Source of the DNA: Bowmanella denitrificans
GTDB lineage: Bacteria > Pseudomonadota > Gammaproteobacteria > Enterobacterales > Alteromonadaceae
Assembly: GCF_002887595.1 (NCBI RefSeq)
Contig: NZ_PEBU01000015.1
Span: forward strand, 62,001 to 126,000
Length of the DNA stretch: 64,000 nucleotides
Direction of reading: 5' to 3'
A program made the translations under genes and the position numbers. Below are positions 34,743-43,282 of the stretch, one piece after another. The first letter of the stretch is position 1, and each line of letters starts with the position of its first letter. Below the pieces are notes generated by a model. That model worked only from the letters and a program-made list of their open reading frames with translations. It made no database searches and was not told where the DNA came from.

Positions 34743-35789
34743 ATGGAAATTAAACGTTCGTCTTCCTCCAAAGTTCTGCTGACTATGGCAGCGCTGGTCA
34801 TCATTCTGGCCGGTGTAAAAGCCGCCAGCACGATCCTGGTGCCTTTTCTGCTGTCGGTTTTCATTGCCATGGCCTGTAACCCGTTGATTAATTGGGCCAG
34901 TCGCTATCGGGTGCCACGCTGGCTGTCGGTAATATTAGTAATACTGCTGATCGTGATTTTTGGATTTATGCTGGCGGGCCTGGTGGGAAATTCCATGAAT
35001 GAATTTTCCCAAAATCTACCTGTTTATAAGGAACAACTGGCCGGTGAATTAAACTGGTTGGTAGGGCAACTGGCCAATCTGAACATTCATCTGGATCGCA
35101 CGCAACTGCTGTCTTATCTGGACCCTGGCCTGGCCATGAATATGGCATCCAACTTGCTCTCCGGGGTAGGCGCGGTGATGACCAATTTCCTGTTGATCCT
35201 GCTTACTGTGGTATTTATGTTGTTTGAAGCCGAGTCTGTGCCACGCAAAGTACATATCGCCTTGGATGATCCAGCCATGAAGATTCAGCAGATTGATCGC
35301 TTTTTATCTTCAATCAAAGATTATCTGGCCATCAAAACCCTGGTCAGTCTGGGCACCGGCTTCCTGGCTGGCTTGATGCTGTATTTGTTGGATGTGGACC
35401 ATTTTCTGCTGTGGGCCGTGTTGGCCTTTCTGCTCAATTATATTCCCAATATTGGTTCCATTATTGCCGCGGTGCCTGCAGTGTTATTGGCGCTGGTACA
35501 GCTAGGGCCCGGAACCGCTGGCCTGGTGGCGATTGGCTATGTGGTGATTAATACCCTGATGGGCAATGTCATCGAGCCGCGCTTTATGGGCCGTGGTTTG
35601 GGTTTATCTACCCTGGTGGTATTTCTGTCGTTGATTTTCTGGGGCTGGCTGCTGGGTACGGTAGGCATGTTGCTGTCTGTACCGCTAACCATGATTGTTA
35701 AGATTGCCCTTGAATCGACCCAAGGGGGGCGTTGGTTTGCCTTGCTGCTGGGCGACGATGTTAAACCGGCAGTGCAAAACGCAGACTGA
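34743..35789 (+). CDS. AI-2E family transporter (PerM/YdiK-type permease)
   Basis: About 348 residues; the ATG at 34743 is used, and a TTG two codons earlier is possible. It has seven to eight membrane segments: TM1 LTMAALVIILAGVKAASTIL, then VPFLLSVFIAMACNPLI, LSVILVILLIVIFGFMLAGL, and a C-terminal set. The family signature LLWAVLAFLLNYIPNIGSII and the GRGLGLSTLVVFLSLIFWGW block are clear. Members have been linked to AI-2 export, Na+/H+ antiport and others, so the substrate is open. The last 29 bases overlap the end of the convergent histidine kinase gene, which makes the C-terminus of each protein dependent on the same DNA. Confidence 0.9.
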   Translation: MEIKRSSSSKVLLTMAALVIILAGVKAASTILVPFLLSVFIAMACNPLINWASRYRVPRWLSVILVILLIVIFGFMLAGLVGNSMNEFSQNLPVYKEQLAGELNWLVGQLANLNIHLDRTQLLSYLDPGLAMNMASNLLSGVGAVMTNFLLILLTVVFMLFEAESVPRKVHIALDDPAMKIQQIDRFLSSIKDYLAIKTLVSLGTGFLAGLMLYLLDVDHFLLWAVLAFLLNYIPNIGSIIAAVPAVLLALVQLGPGTAGLVAIGYVVINTLMGNVIEPRFMGRGLGLSTLVVFLSLIFWGWLLGTVGMLLSVPLTMIVKIALESTQGGRWFALLLGDDVKPAVQNAD

Positions 35790-37080
35790 TTCTGGCCCCG
35801 CCCAGTTCAGAGTCACGCAGTAATAGCGTGCCATTGTACGCGGCGACTAAGTCTGACACTACCGCCATGCCAATTCCCTGGCCGCTGGCGTAGGTGTCCA
35901 GGCGGCTGCCCCGATTCAACAGAGTTTGGCGCTGGTCTGCTGGGATCCCAGGACCGTCGTCCTCAATATCAATGCACAACTGGCTATTCAGGTGCAGGCT
36001 GATTCTGACCTGCTTTTTGGCGGCTTTGCAGGCGTTGTCCAGCAGGTTTCCAAACAACTCCATCAGGTCAGTTGTATCACCCGGTAGCCTCAGTGCACTG
36101 GGATCCAGCAATTGAATGTCCAACTGTTTGTCGGCATGCACTTTGGCCATGGCGTTAATCAGCTTTTGCAGCAACGGCGCCAGCGGTTCAGCCTGTTGCC
36201 AGCCGCTACCCACACCGGCCACCGCACGTTTCAACTGGCGGGCGATAATGTTCTCTATTTGTTCCAATGGTTCATGGGCACTGGTGGGGATTTCCGGGTT
36301 ACCTTTTAACACCGCCAGTGGCGTTTTTAGATTATGGGCCAGATCGCCAAGGCTATTATGATAGCGGTTGCGTTGCTGCTGTTCTGAGTCCAGCAGATGA
36401 TTCAGACTGGCTTTCAAATGTTCCAACTCAGGTGGATAGTTGCCCTCGGCACGACGTGTTTGCCCTGATTCCACATCACTGATTTGCCGAACCAAATCAC
36501 CAATAGGTTGCAAAGCCGCGTTGAGACTAAATGCCAGTAACGCAATGAGTACCACAGCCACTAAGGCCAGCCACTGCCATAGGGTGTAACGGAATGTAGC
36601 CAGCTCGGTGTCGAATAAACGTCCTTCCATCAGGATATGGAAGGTCACCGGGAACATCAGCTCTCTGTCTTCAAATTCGGCGGTGTAGCTGAACTGAAAG
36701 AAAGTACGACCGTTAATCTGCTTGGACAGAAACAGTTCTTCTCCTACGGCTGGGCGTTGTAGTTCAGGGACTTTTTGCCAATGCAAAGTGGATTCGGATT
36801 GCCAAAGCGGTAGTCTGTGCATAGAGATCAGTGCATAGGTACCAGAGTCAGGAATATTCAGACTGTTATTAAACAGGGTTTCCGGCATCTGAATTACGCC
36901 CCGTACCACTTCAAACTCAGATATCAGGCCCAGATTCTGAATACGTAACTGATCCTGCATGGATTGTGTCAGGCTGCTGGTATAGGCTCGCTCAAGGGTC
37001 AGGGCCGTTAAGGGTAAAAATACCAACAAAACAAGCAGAGCGGCAGCAAAACTGCGGGCCTTGAGTGACCACTTACGCAT
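35761..37080 (-). CDS. PhoQ-like sensor histidine kinase
   Basis: About 439 residues from the ATG at 37080; a TTG three codons upstream, just after the regulator stop, is possible. Two membrane helices (AAALLVLLVFLPLTALTL and LWQWLALVAVVLIALLAFSL) flank a ~145-residue periplasmic PhoQ/PAS-like sensor with a QNLGLISEFEVV start. The HAMP region ends in DVESGQTRRAEGNYPPELEH. The H box is LGDLAHNLKTPLAVLKG with the phospho-His. The catalytic domain shows LFGNLLDNACKAAKKQVRI, DIEDDGPGIPADQR and GQGIGMAVVSDLVAAYNGT. Layout matches the PhoQ family, which senses divalent cations or membrane stress. Convergent overlap of 29 bases with the AI-2E permease. Confidence 0.9.
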   Translation of the reverse strand: MRKWSLKARSFAAALLVLLVFLPLTALTLERAYTSSLTQSMQDQLRIQNLGLISEFEVVRGVIQMPETLFNNSLNIPDSGTYALISMHRLPLWQSESTLHWQKVPELQRPAVGEELFLSKQINGRTFFQFSYTAEFEDRELMFPVTFHILMEGRLFDTELATFRYTLWQWLALVAVVLIALLAFSLNAALQPIGDLVRQISDVESGQTRRAEGNYPPELEHLKASLNHLLDSEQQQRNRYHNSLGDLAHNLKTPLAVLKGNPEIPTSAHEPLEQIENIIARQLKRAVAGVGSGWQQAEPLAPLLQKLINAMAKVHADKQLDIQLLDPSALRLPGDTTDLMELFGNLLDNACKAAKKQVRISLHLNSQLCIDIEDDGPGIPADQRQTLLNRGSRLDTYASGQGIGMAVVSDLVAAYNGTLLLRDSELGGARISLRFALPV

Positions 37081-37085
37081 ATTTG

Positions 37086-37760
37086 TCAAAGTTGCCGGCT
37101 TATTCTGTAACCACGACCACGTAAGGTATCTATGGGCTTGATACTGCCATCTGGGTCAATTTTTTTACGCAGGCGGCCAATAAATACCTCAATCACATTG
37201 CTGTCCAGATCGAAGTCTTGATCATAAATATGCTCGGTAAGCTCGGTCTTGGAGACAATCTTGTTGGGGTTCATCAACAAATATTCCAGCACCTTATACT
37301 CATATGCGGTAAGTTCCACGTAGGCGTTGTTGACGAAAACCTCCTCTGAGAGCGTATCCAAGCGAATGGGGCCGCGTTCGATAGCTGGATTTGGTTGACC
37401 TGCAGCGCGCCGTATCAAGGCCTTGGCCCGGGCCAGCAGTTCTTCGTTATGGAAAGGTTTAGTCAGATAGTCATCGGCGCCGGCTTCCAGACCTTCTACT
37501 TTTTCCTGCCAGCGATCCCGTGCGGTCAGAATAAGGATCGGGCTGGTAACATGGTCCTTACGTACCTGGCGAATCAGATCAAGGCCATCTAACACCGGCA
37601 AGCCGATATCCACAATGGCTAAATCGTAGGGATATTCGCGGAATAGAAACAAAGCCTTCTGGCCATCATCGGCTAAGTCCACACTATAGCCATTTTGCTG
37701 CATTAACTGATCCAACTGAGTTAACAGTCTGGCATCATCTTCAACTATCAGTACTCGCAT
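37086..37760 (-). CDS. PhoP-like OmpR-family response regulator
   Basis: A 224-residue two-domain regulator. The receiver has EDD at residues 7-9, phospho-acceptor Asp in LAIVDIGLPVLDGLDLI (about residue 51), and Lys in YLTKPFHNEELLA. The OmpR winged helix contains ELTAYEYKVLEYLLMNPNKI, EHIYDQDFDLDSNVIEVFIG and RLRKKIDPDGSIKPIDTLRG, close to PhoP proteins. It lies between the PepSY-protein gene (six-base gap) and its cognate sensor kinase, so the three genes form an operon. Regulon and inducing signal are not visible here. The 10-bp inverted repeat at 38045-38072 is a candidate autoregulatory site. Confidence 0.93.
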   Translation of the reverse strand: MRVLIVEDDARLLTQLDQLMQQNGYSVDLADDGQKALFLFREYPYDLAIVDIGLPVLDGLDLIRQVRKDHVTSPILILTARDRWQEKVEGLEAGADDYLTKPFHNEELLARAKALIRRAAGQPNPAIERGPIRLDTLSEEVFVNNAYVELTAYEYKVLEYLLMNPNKIVSKTELTEHIYDQDFDLDSNVIEVFIGRLRKKIDPDGSIKPIDTLRGRGYRISRQL

Positions 37761-37766
37761 CAGACA

Positions 37767-38033
37767 TTACTTCCTGTCTTTGTGGTTTTTGTTCTGCGTG
37801 ACCTTGCCGGATTTTTTATCCACATCCACCGTCACTACCCGGCCATTTTTTTGCAAAACCTTGACCCGATAGTTGTCCTTTTGCTGCTCAACTTTCAATA
37901 CGCGGCCATCCACCTGTTGTTTGGCGCGCTTGGCTGCCTGGGCTTCATTTAACTGATCCTTGTCTTGTTGTGCCTGAACCGTGCAGCAGACCATGCAACT
38001 TAGTAAGAAAATCAGCACCTTGCCCAATTTCAT
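37767..38033 (-). CDS. Small secreted PepSY-domain-like protein
   Basis: About 88 residues from the ATG at 38033; a GTG two codons earlier is possible and an AGGTAG site lies upstream. KLGKVLIFLLSCMVCCTVQA is a signal peptide. The mature part is very basic and reads as a single PepSY-type unit: AQAAKRAKQQVDGRVLKVEQ then YRVKVLQKNGRVVTVDVDKK, and a Lys/Asn/His-rich tail. PepSY proteins linked to PhoPQ-type operons may modulate the sensor or periplasmic proteases; this is an inference from position. It is the first gene of the regulator-kinase operon. Confidence 0.85.
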   Translation of the reverse strand: MKLGKVLIFLLSCMVCCTVQAQQDKDQLNEAQAAKRAKQQVDGRVLKVEQQKDNYRVKVLQKNGRVVTVDVDKKSGKVTQNKNHKDRK

Positions 38034-38044
38034 TATCACTACCT

Positions 38045-38072
38045 TAGACTTGTCTTAATATCGACAAGTCTA
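38045..38072. promoter_or_regulatory. Perfect 10-bp inverted repeat upstream of the PepSY-PhoPQ-like operon
   Basis: TAGACTTGTC and GACAAGTCTA are perfect inverted copies with an eight-base AT-rich spacer. The repeat lies 12 bases from the PepSY start codon. There is no T run, so it is less likely a terminator than an operator or a leader hairpin. Confidence 0.6.
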
Positions 38073-38087
38073 CCTGTAAAGGCGCTA

Positions 38088-38564
38088 TCAATAAAACGCA
38101 GGGCTGACATTTATTTTTACCTTCAGGCGTTTACCTGGGTGCTGCTGAGTCACAGTGTGATACAGGTCGCCCTTGTATTGATAGGTCACATCATAGCCGG
38201 TCAATTCTCTGATTCGACGTTGCGTTCCTGGCCGGGTTTCGCAGACTTGCCGATAACTATTGCGGCCAACATCATGACCAATGGCCCCACCCAACGCAGC
38301 ACCGGCCACCATACCGACCTTCTTGTTTGAGGAACTATGGCCTAAAGCATGGCCTACGGCGCCGCCAATGATGGCGCCAACGACGGTTGGTGTTGCATCA
38401 TGGCGTCTGCCCGTGGTGTAGCATACCTGCTCGGGTTCGCTACTTAGCAGAATGGTTTCGTAGATAGGTGTTACCTGCTTTACTTTGGCGTAATCGTAAC
38501 GCTCAGCAGCTTGTAGATTGGTACTTAAAGCCAGCATAGATAATGGGATAAACCAGGCTTTCAT
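38088..38564 (-). CDS. Glycine-zipper 2TM domain envelope protein
   Basis: About 158 residues from the ATG at 38564, chosen because a GAGG sits nine bases ahead; two other in-frame ATGs lie just upstream. MKAWFIPLSMLALSTNLQAA is a signal peptide. The central VVGAIIGGAVGHALGHSSSN and VGMVAGAALGGAIGHDVGRN form the paired Gly-zipper (Rick_17kDa_Anti/2TM) motif of small outer-envelope proteins. The C-terminal part has YDVTYQYKGDLYHTVTQQHP, a conserved tail in this family. It precedes the PepSY-PhoPQ-like operon on the same strand and may be co-transcribed. Role unknown, probably envelope integrity. Confidence 0.87.
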   Translation of the reverse strand: MKAWFIPLSMLALSTNLQAAERYDYAKVKQVTPIYETILLSSEPEQVCYTTGRRHDATPTVVGAIIGGAVGHALGHSSSNKKVGMVAGAALGGAIGHDVGRNSYRQVCETRPGTQRRIRELTGYDVTYQYKGDLYHTVTQQHPGKRLKVKINVSPAFY

Positions 38565-38642
38565 CTTTTGCATCCTCATCCAGTTGTTATGCTTAGATTA
38601 GGACGACGAGCATGAATATTGGCTGAACTTTTTCTTAAGCTA

Positions 38643-38670
38643 GAAAACAAAACAGGGGCCTTAGCCCCTG
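38643..38670 (-). terminator. Rho-independent terminator of the 38691-39116 gene
   Basis: Read on the reverse strand, CAGGGGC and GCCCCTG pair around a four-base loop and are followed by TTTTGTTTTC. It lies 20 bases beyond the stop of the lipoprotein gene and separates it from the glycine-zipper gene. Confidence 0.8.
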
Positions 38671-38690
38671 CCGTTCAACCCTGGCATGAT

Positions 38691-39116
38691 TCAGGCCAAA
38701 GGATTAGCACATTCGGCATGCACACTGAATTTCTTGTTAAAGGTGTAAATATGCACAAACAACGACATTTGCCCCATTTCCTGCCAGAAGTCATGTTGCT
38801 CTTTGGAAGGGCAAACCGACTGACGTAAGTAGTTTTGTTGGTATTCCAGTTCCATATCCAGTTTTGCTGGGATTTGGATATAGGCATTAATGCTACCTTT
38901 AACTACCTGTGCCCCTTGATAATACCAGTCGCCCATCATAAAGGAGGTTTTAAAGCTATGATTGACGCGTTTCAGGGCCTGCTGAGCCAACTGAGGATCC
39001 TGAGGAGCCGCAGTGAGGGATTGGCTTTGGATACAGGCAGATAAGGACAAAGTGGCCAACAATGCCAGTGTGGCAGCGAATAGCTTGCGTGCTTTAAGGC
39101 TAACTTGTTTGGACAT
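38691..39116 (-). CDS. Hypothetical lipoprotein (141 aa)
   Basis: About 141 residues from the ATG at 39116, which has a GGAG site seven bases ahead; the 15-codon upstream extension is unsupported. The N-terminus ends in LLATLSLSACIQSQSLTA, a lipoprotein signal with lipobox LSAC. The mature protein has LKRVNHSFKTSFMMGDWYYQ, GSINAYIQIPAKLDMELEYQ and two Cys near the C-terminus. I recognise no family. Divergent from the acyltransferase-like gene at 39210. It could be a periplasmic partner protein; no function is proposed. Confidence 0.75.
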   Translation of the reverse strand: MSKQVSLKARKLFAATLALLATLSLSACIQSQSLTAAPQDPQLAQQALKRVNHSFKTSFMMGDWYYQGAQVVKGSINAYIQIPAKLDMELEYQQNYLRQSVCPSKEQHDFWQEMGQMSLFVHIYTFNKKFSVHAECANPLA

Positions 39117-39209
39117 TGTGTGACTCCGTCTTGCGCTTTCACAACAGGTATCGGCCTGCACCGAATTTCCTTTAAGATAAATATGCGGACGCGAAAGGAG
39201 TGACAGAAT

Positions 39210-39887
39210 GTGACTAAATTTCTGAGTTTTCTGTTGATGGGACTGGTGAAAGTTTTAGCCCATGTGTTTTATCGTGGTCAGCCAAACTGGTTAAGTAAAG
39301 AACAGGAATCATCACTGAAAGATGTCCGGCTGGTGGTTTTTCTGAATCATACCAGTCTGTTCGAGCCGTTGTTTATCCGCTTTGCTCCCTGGTCGTTTGT
39401 ATGGCTAATTGCCCATAAAGTTATCGTGCCAGGCGCGGATGTTACCCTCGACAGACCCGTGGCCGGCACGTTGCTGAAGACCTTACTGCCGGGTGTGATC
39501 CCTATTACCCGCAAGGCTGACGAGTCATGGGAGCATTTTCTGTCTCTGGTCAATACCGATGTGATTACTGCCATATTGCCGGAAGGCAGAATGAAAAGGC
39601 GTAATGGTTTGGACAAGGACGGCCAGCCGATGAGCGTCAGGGGCGGGGTGGCGGATATTCTGGAAAGGCTTGATAACGGCAAAATGCTGTTTTTTTACAG
39701 TGGCGGGCTGCATCATATTCAGTGCCCCGGTGAAAGGCTACCAAGGCTATTTAAAACCCTGACGGCCAACCTGCAGATTGTAGATATTCAGACATACAAA
39801 CACAGTATCAATCAGCGCAGTGAAGCGAATTTTAAAGCCAGAGTGATGGCAGATATGAACGCCCGATTGGATACCTTTGTCCCCTGA
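39210..39887 (+). CDS. PlsC-like acyltransferase with altered catalytic motif
   Basis: A 225-residue protein read from a GTG at 39210 with GGAG nine bases ahead. The hydrophobic N-terminus (FLSFLLMGLVKVLAHVFY) could anchor it to the inner membrane. The glycerolphosphate-acyltransferase fold is recognisable, but motif I is NHTSLFEP (His47, Glu52): the usual HX4D has Glu in place of Asp. The second motif reads LPEGRMKRRNG instead of EGTRS. A VIPITRKADESW block fits motif II. It may act on an unusual acyl acceptor or be less active; both are open. It is divergent from a lipoprotein gene and followed by a chemoreceptor gene. Confidence 0.75.
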   Translation: MTKFLSFLLMGLVKVLAHVFYRGQPNWLSKEQESSLKDVRLVVFLNHTSLFEPLFIRFAPWSFVWLIAHKVIVPGADVTLDRPVAGTLLKTLLPGVIPITRKADESWEHFLSLVNTDVITAILPEGRMKRRNGLDKDGQPMSVRGGVADILERLDNGKMLFFYSGGLHHIQCPGERLPRLFKTLTANLQIVDIQTYKHSINQRSEANFKARVMADMNARLDTFVP

Positions 39888-39979
39888 ATCACAGCAAACT
39901 CGCTAATTAGATTAAGTTTTCTACACTTTTGACAGAATATCACGTCGAAGTAATTGGCAAGCTTAACCTGGAGGTTTGC

Positions 39980-41932
39980 GTGTTCTCTAAACTTACCCTG
40001 CGTCAGCAGTTAGCCAGCGGCTTTATGATTCTCGTCGCTATCATATTTGTTGTTGTTGCCTTGGCCTATATGGCCCTTTCAAAAGGTAATAGTAATCTGG
40101 AAACTTATCGTGAGTTAAATATTGATCGTTCGGTGGTTCAGGATATGACGATTTCGTTGATGGAGATGCGTATATCTGTGATTAATTTTCTCAAAGAACC
40201 CAGCGAGGCCAACCTTAAGACAATTGCCGGCACGGTCAAGCAGTTAAATGATAAGGCCGGCAATACGCAGCAGCAGTTACATCGGCCTGAATTTACGGTG
40301 GCGGTAGAAAAGATTGTCACTGCGATATCTCAGTACCAGGATGTGTTTAAACAGGTTGAAGCTTTGTTTCGTCAGCGCAGCCAACAGGTTGCTGTTATGG
40401 ATAATGTGGGTCCACAAGCTCTGAAAACGTTACATAACCTGCTGGAACGCAGTAAGCAAATTGATGACCGGGAGGTTGGTTTTCTGGGGGCGCTGACACT
40501 GGAAAATCTGATGCAGGCGAGGCTGGCTGCGAACAAGTTCATCAAAACGAATAGTGCAGAGGATGCCCGGCAGGCTAAACAGGCCCTTACAGATATACAG
40601 CTCAGATTGACAGCGTTGTCGAGCAGAGTCAGCGCTGAGAACAAGGCATTGGTTCAACAAAGTCAGCAACTGACTATGGAATATGAACAAGCCTTTGTCA
40701 GCTTGAATGAGATCATTAACAAACGAAATCTGCTGATCGATGGGCAGTTAAATCAAATAGGCCCCAAAGTGCTGGCAGAACTCAAGAGCGTAGCTGATTT
40801 AATTGAAAGCGAAGAACGGGATACCGGAGAACAAGCATTAGCATACAATAAAAAGGTGGAGTGGGAGGTCATCATGCTTGCCGTTGCGTCGGTGATTATT
40901 GCCAGTTCAGTGACCTTTTTTGTCAGCAACCTGGTGATTCGTCCTATCGGGGGTGAACCAAGGGATATCGAGGCGATAGTAAGAAGGGTTGCTGCGGGTG
41001 ATTTTACGTTAGCCAAGAATCATAGTTCAAAACCGCTGACGGGGATATATGCTTCAACCATGCAAATGGTGGAACAACTTTCCGGGTTGATTAAACAGAT
41101 TAATGCTGCCAGTGACGAGCTGACTGTGGCGGCGCAAGGCTTGTCACAGGTTACCCGTCAAACAGCGGATAATTCTGAAAATCAGATGCATATGTTAACG
41201 CAAACAGCCACGGCCATGGAGGAAATGACAACGACCGTACAGGAAATTACCCGAAGTGCGCACAATGCAGCAGATGCGGCAAGAGAAGCCGATCACCAGG
41301 CGCAATTGGGGCAACAAGTGGTGGCCACCACCGGGCAAAACATTAACAAGTTGGTAGGGAACATTCGTTCTGTCAGTGAAATGATAACGGGTCTTGAGCA
41401 GGAAGCAGAAAACGTTGGCGGCATATTGGGGGTCATAGGTGGCATTGCAGAGCAAACCAACCTGCTGGCGCTGAATGCAGCTATAGAGGCAGCGAGAGCT
41501 GGAGAGCAGGGGCGGGGCTTTGCTGTAGTGGCCGATGAAGTTCGCACACTGGCCAGTCGCACCCAGGACAGCACCGAAGAAATACAGAAGAAGTTGTCCA
41601 GTTTGCAGAACCAGACCAAGCGCTCGGTTGAGTCCATGCTCAAAACCACCCACGAAGCCGAACAAACGGCTACTGCCGCGCTGGAAACCAATAGTGCGCT
41701 GGAAAACATCATTGCTGCGATAGGAACCATCAATGATATGAATCACCAGATTGCCAGTTCATCGGAAGAACAAAACCTGGTTGCTGAGCAAATCAACCGC
41801 AGTGTTGGAGATATTAATCTGATCGCCAAAGGCACTGCCGAAGAAGCCAGTGATACTGTGCAATCCTCAAATAACCTGTATGAGCTTGCCAAGCATCTGA
41901 AACAGAGCTGTGAGCGATTTAAAGTGGCTTAG
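39980..41932 (+). CDS. Methyl-accepting chemotaxis protein (four-helix-bundle type)
   Basis: About 650 residues from the GTG at 39980, set by a GGAGG five bases ahead; the longer frame start lacks support. TM1 is [23 protein letters not shown] (split at residue 12-34). The periplasmic region of about 270 residues is all-helical with heptad patterns, of the double four-helix-bundle kind. TM2 reads [23 protein letters not shown] follows ([20 protein letters not shown]). The signalling tip is [20 protein letters not shown] with [20 protein letters not shown]. It ends RFKVA with no CheR-tethering tail. It is a single-gene unit ended by a strong terminator. Ligand unknown. Confidence 0.93.
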   Translation: MFSKLTLRQQLASGFMILVAIIFVVVALAYMALSKGNSNLETYRELNIDRSVVQDMTISLMEMRISVINFLKEPSEANLKTIAGTVKQLNDKAGNTQQQLHRPEFTVAVEKIVTAISQYQDVFKQVEALFRQRSQQVAVMDNVGPQALKTLHNLLERSKQIDDREVGFLGALTLENLMQARLAANKFIKTNSAEDARQAKQALTDIQLRLTALSSRVSAENKALVQQSQQLTMEYEQAFVSLNEIINKRNLLIDGQLNQIGPKVLAELKSVADLIESEERDTGEQALAYNKKVEWEVIMLAVASVIIASSVTFFVSNLVIRPIGGEPRDIEAIVRRVAAGDFTLAKNHSSKPLTGIYASTMQMVEQLSGLIKQINAASDELTVAAQGLSQVTRQTADNSENQMHMLTQTATAMEEMTTTVQEITRSAHNAADAAREADHQAQLGQQVVATTGQNINKLVGNIRSVSEMITGLEQEAENVGGILGVIGGIAEQTNLLALNAAIEAARAGEQGRGFAVVADEVRTLASRTQDSTEEIQKKLSSLQNQTKRSVESMLKTTHEAEQTATAALETNSALENIIAAIGTINDMNHQIASSSEEQNLVAEQINRSVGDINLIAKGTAEEASDTVQSSNNLYELAKHLKQSCERFKVA

Positions 41933-41947
41933 TCAGGCAGTAAGCAA

Positions 41948-41975
41948 GAAAGCCGCTTTAACGCGGCTTTCTTTT
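41948..41975. terminator. Terminator after the chemoreceptor gene
   Basis: GAAAGCCGC and GCGGCTTTC pair across a six-base loop and are followed by TTTTCC. It lies between convergent genes. Confidence 0.87.
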
Positions 41976-41992
41976 CCTGGTTGGCGGTCTGA

Positions 41993-43180
41993 TTACAGAA
42001 CTGCAACCAGCGCTTCGGCAATATAGTCAACATTCTGGTGACTGATACCGGCAATATTGACCCGGCTGGAATCAACAAAATAGATGGCATTGTCACTGCG
42101 CATTTTTTTTACCTGTTCAGGGCTGATACACAGGTAACTGAACATGCCTTTCTGGCGGGTGATAAAGTCAAAGTCCCTACCACTTTTTTCTTTGATTTTG
42201 TCGGCCAGCAAGCGGCGTAACTGCTGCATACGCTCGCGCATTTCGGTGACTTCACCCAGCCACTGAGCTTTCAGCTCTTCACTGTTAAGAATAATATCTA
42301 CCAGTGCACCACCGTAGGAAGGCGGCATCGAGTAGATAGCCCGGGCAATAGATTGGATCTGGCTTTGCAAGGCGTTACGCACCTGATTATTGGCGCAAAT
42401 CATGGCGGCCAGGCCAACGCGCTCACGATACAAACCAAAATTCTTCGAGCAGGATGCCGCAACAATCACTTCCGGCAGGTTGTCGGCCAGCAGGCGCAAA
42501 CCGTAGACGTCTTCTTCTACACCATCACCAAAGCCCTGATAGGCAATATCCAAAAACGGCAGAAACTCTCGCTGCTGGGCCAGTTCCAATACTTTGTGCC
42601 ATTGCTCTTTAGTCAGGTCTGCCCCGGTCGGGTTGTGACAGCAGCCGTGCAGTAACACCACATCGCCCTTGCTGACCTGGGCCAGACAAGCCGCCATTTC
42701 ATCGAACTTTATGCCGGCTTGTTCTTTGTCGAAGTAGGGGTAGGTTTTAATTTTCAGGCCGGCACTACCAATCAGTGGAATATGGTTGGCCCAGGTGGGG
42801 TCGCTGACCCACACGGTTAAGTCACCGTTTGCACGCTTCAGCAGCTCAGACAGAATACGCAAAGAACCGCATCCGCCTGGCGCCTGAACGGCGGCGACAC
42901 GCTGTTCGATGAGGGTTTTGTGGCCTTTACCTAACAGCAGTTCCAGCATACCGTCGATAAAACCTTGCACACCTTGCGGGCTGATGTAGGTTTTGGAATC
43001 CTCGTTGGCCAGCAGAATATTCTGTGCCTTAGCAACGGCGTGCAGAATTGGCGTACGGCCCTGTTCGTCTTTATAAACGCCTACACCCAGGTCAACCTTC
43101 TTGGGGTTGGCATCCTGTTTGAACGCGGCGGACAGGCCAAGGATTGGATCGGCAGGTAACTGCTCTAGCACTTCTAACAT
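41993..43180 (-). CDS. Aromatic amino acid aminotransferase (AspC/TyrB class)
   Basis: About 395 residues from the ATG at 43180, behind GAGGGAA; a TTG four codons upstream is not needed. A class-I fold PLP enzyme of the aspartate/aromatic aminotransferase subgroup: VDLGVGVYKDEQGRTPIL near residue 30, GGCGSLRILSELL, VWVSDPTWANHIPLI, LLHGCCHNPTGADL with the substrate-pocket Asn, PFLDIAYQGFGDG, and the PLP Lys in SCSKNFGLYRERVG. Such enzymes transaminate Tyr, Phe and Asp with 2-oxoglutarate. The exact specificity (aspartate vs aromatic) is inferred from family resemblance only. It stands alone. Confidence 0.93.
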   Translation of the reverse strand: MLEVLEQLPADPILGLSAAFKQDANPKKVDLGVGVYKDEQGRTPILHAVAKAQNILLANEDSKTYISPQGVQGFIDGMLELLLGKGHKTLIEQRVAAVQAPGGCGSLRILSELLKRANGDLTVWVSDPTWANHIPLIGSAGLKIKTYPYFDKEQAGIKFDEMAACLAQVSKGDVVLLHGCCHNPTGADLTKEQWHKVLELAQQREFLPFLDIAYQGFGDGVEEDVYGLRLLADNLPEVIVAASCSKNFGLYRERVGLAAMICANNQVRNALQSQIQSIARAIYSMPPSYGGALVDIILNSEELKAQWLGEVTEMRERMQQLRRLLADKIKEKSGRDFDFITRQKGMFSYLCISPEQVKKMRSDNAIYFVDSSRVNIAGISHQNVDYIAEALVAVL

Positions 43181-43282
43181 GGTTTCCCTCAACTAATTAT
43201 GTGCGGTTGGTATGGTGCGCAAACGGCGTCCTATTATGACAGCAGTACGACAAAATTCGAGTGCCGTTTTAGACAATAATGG

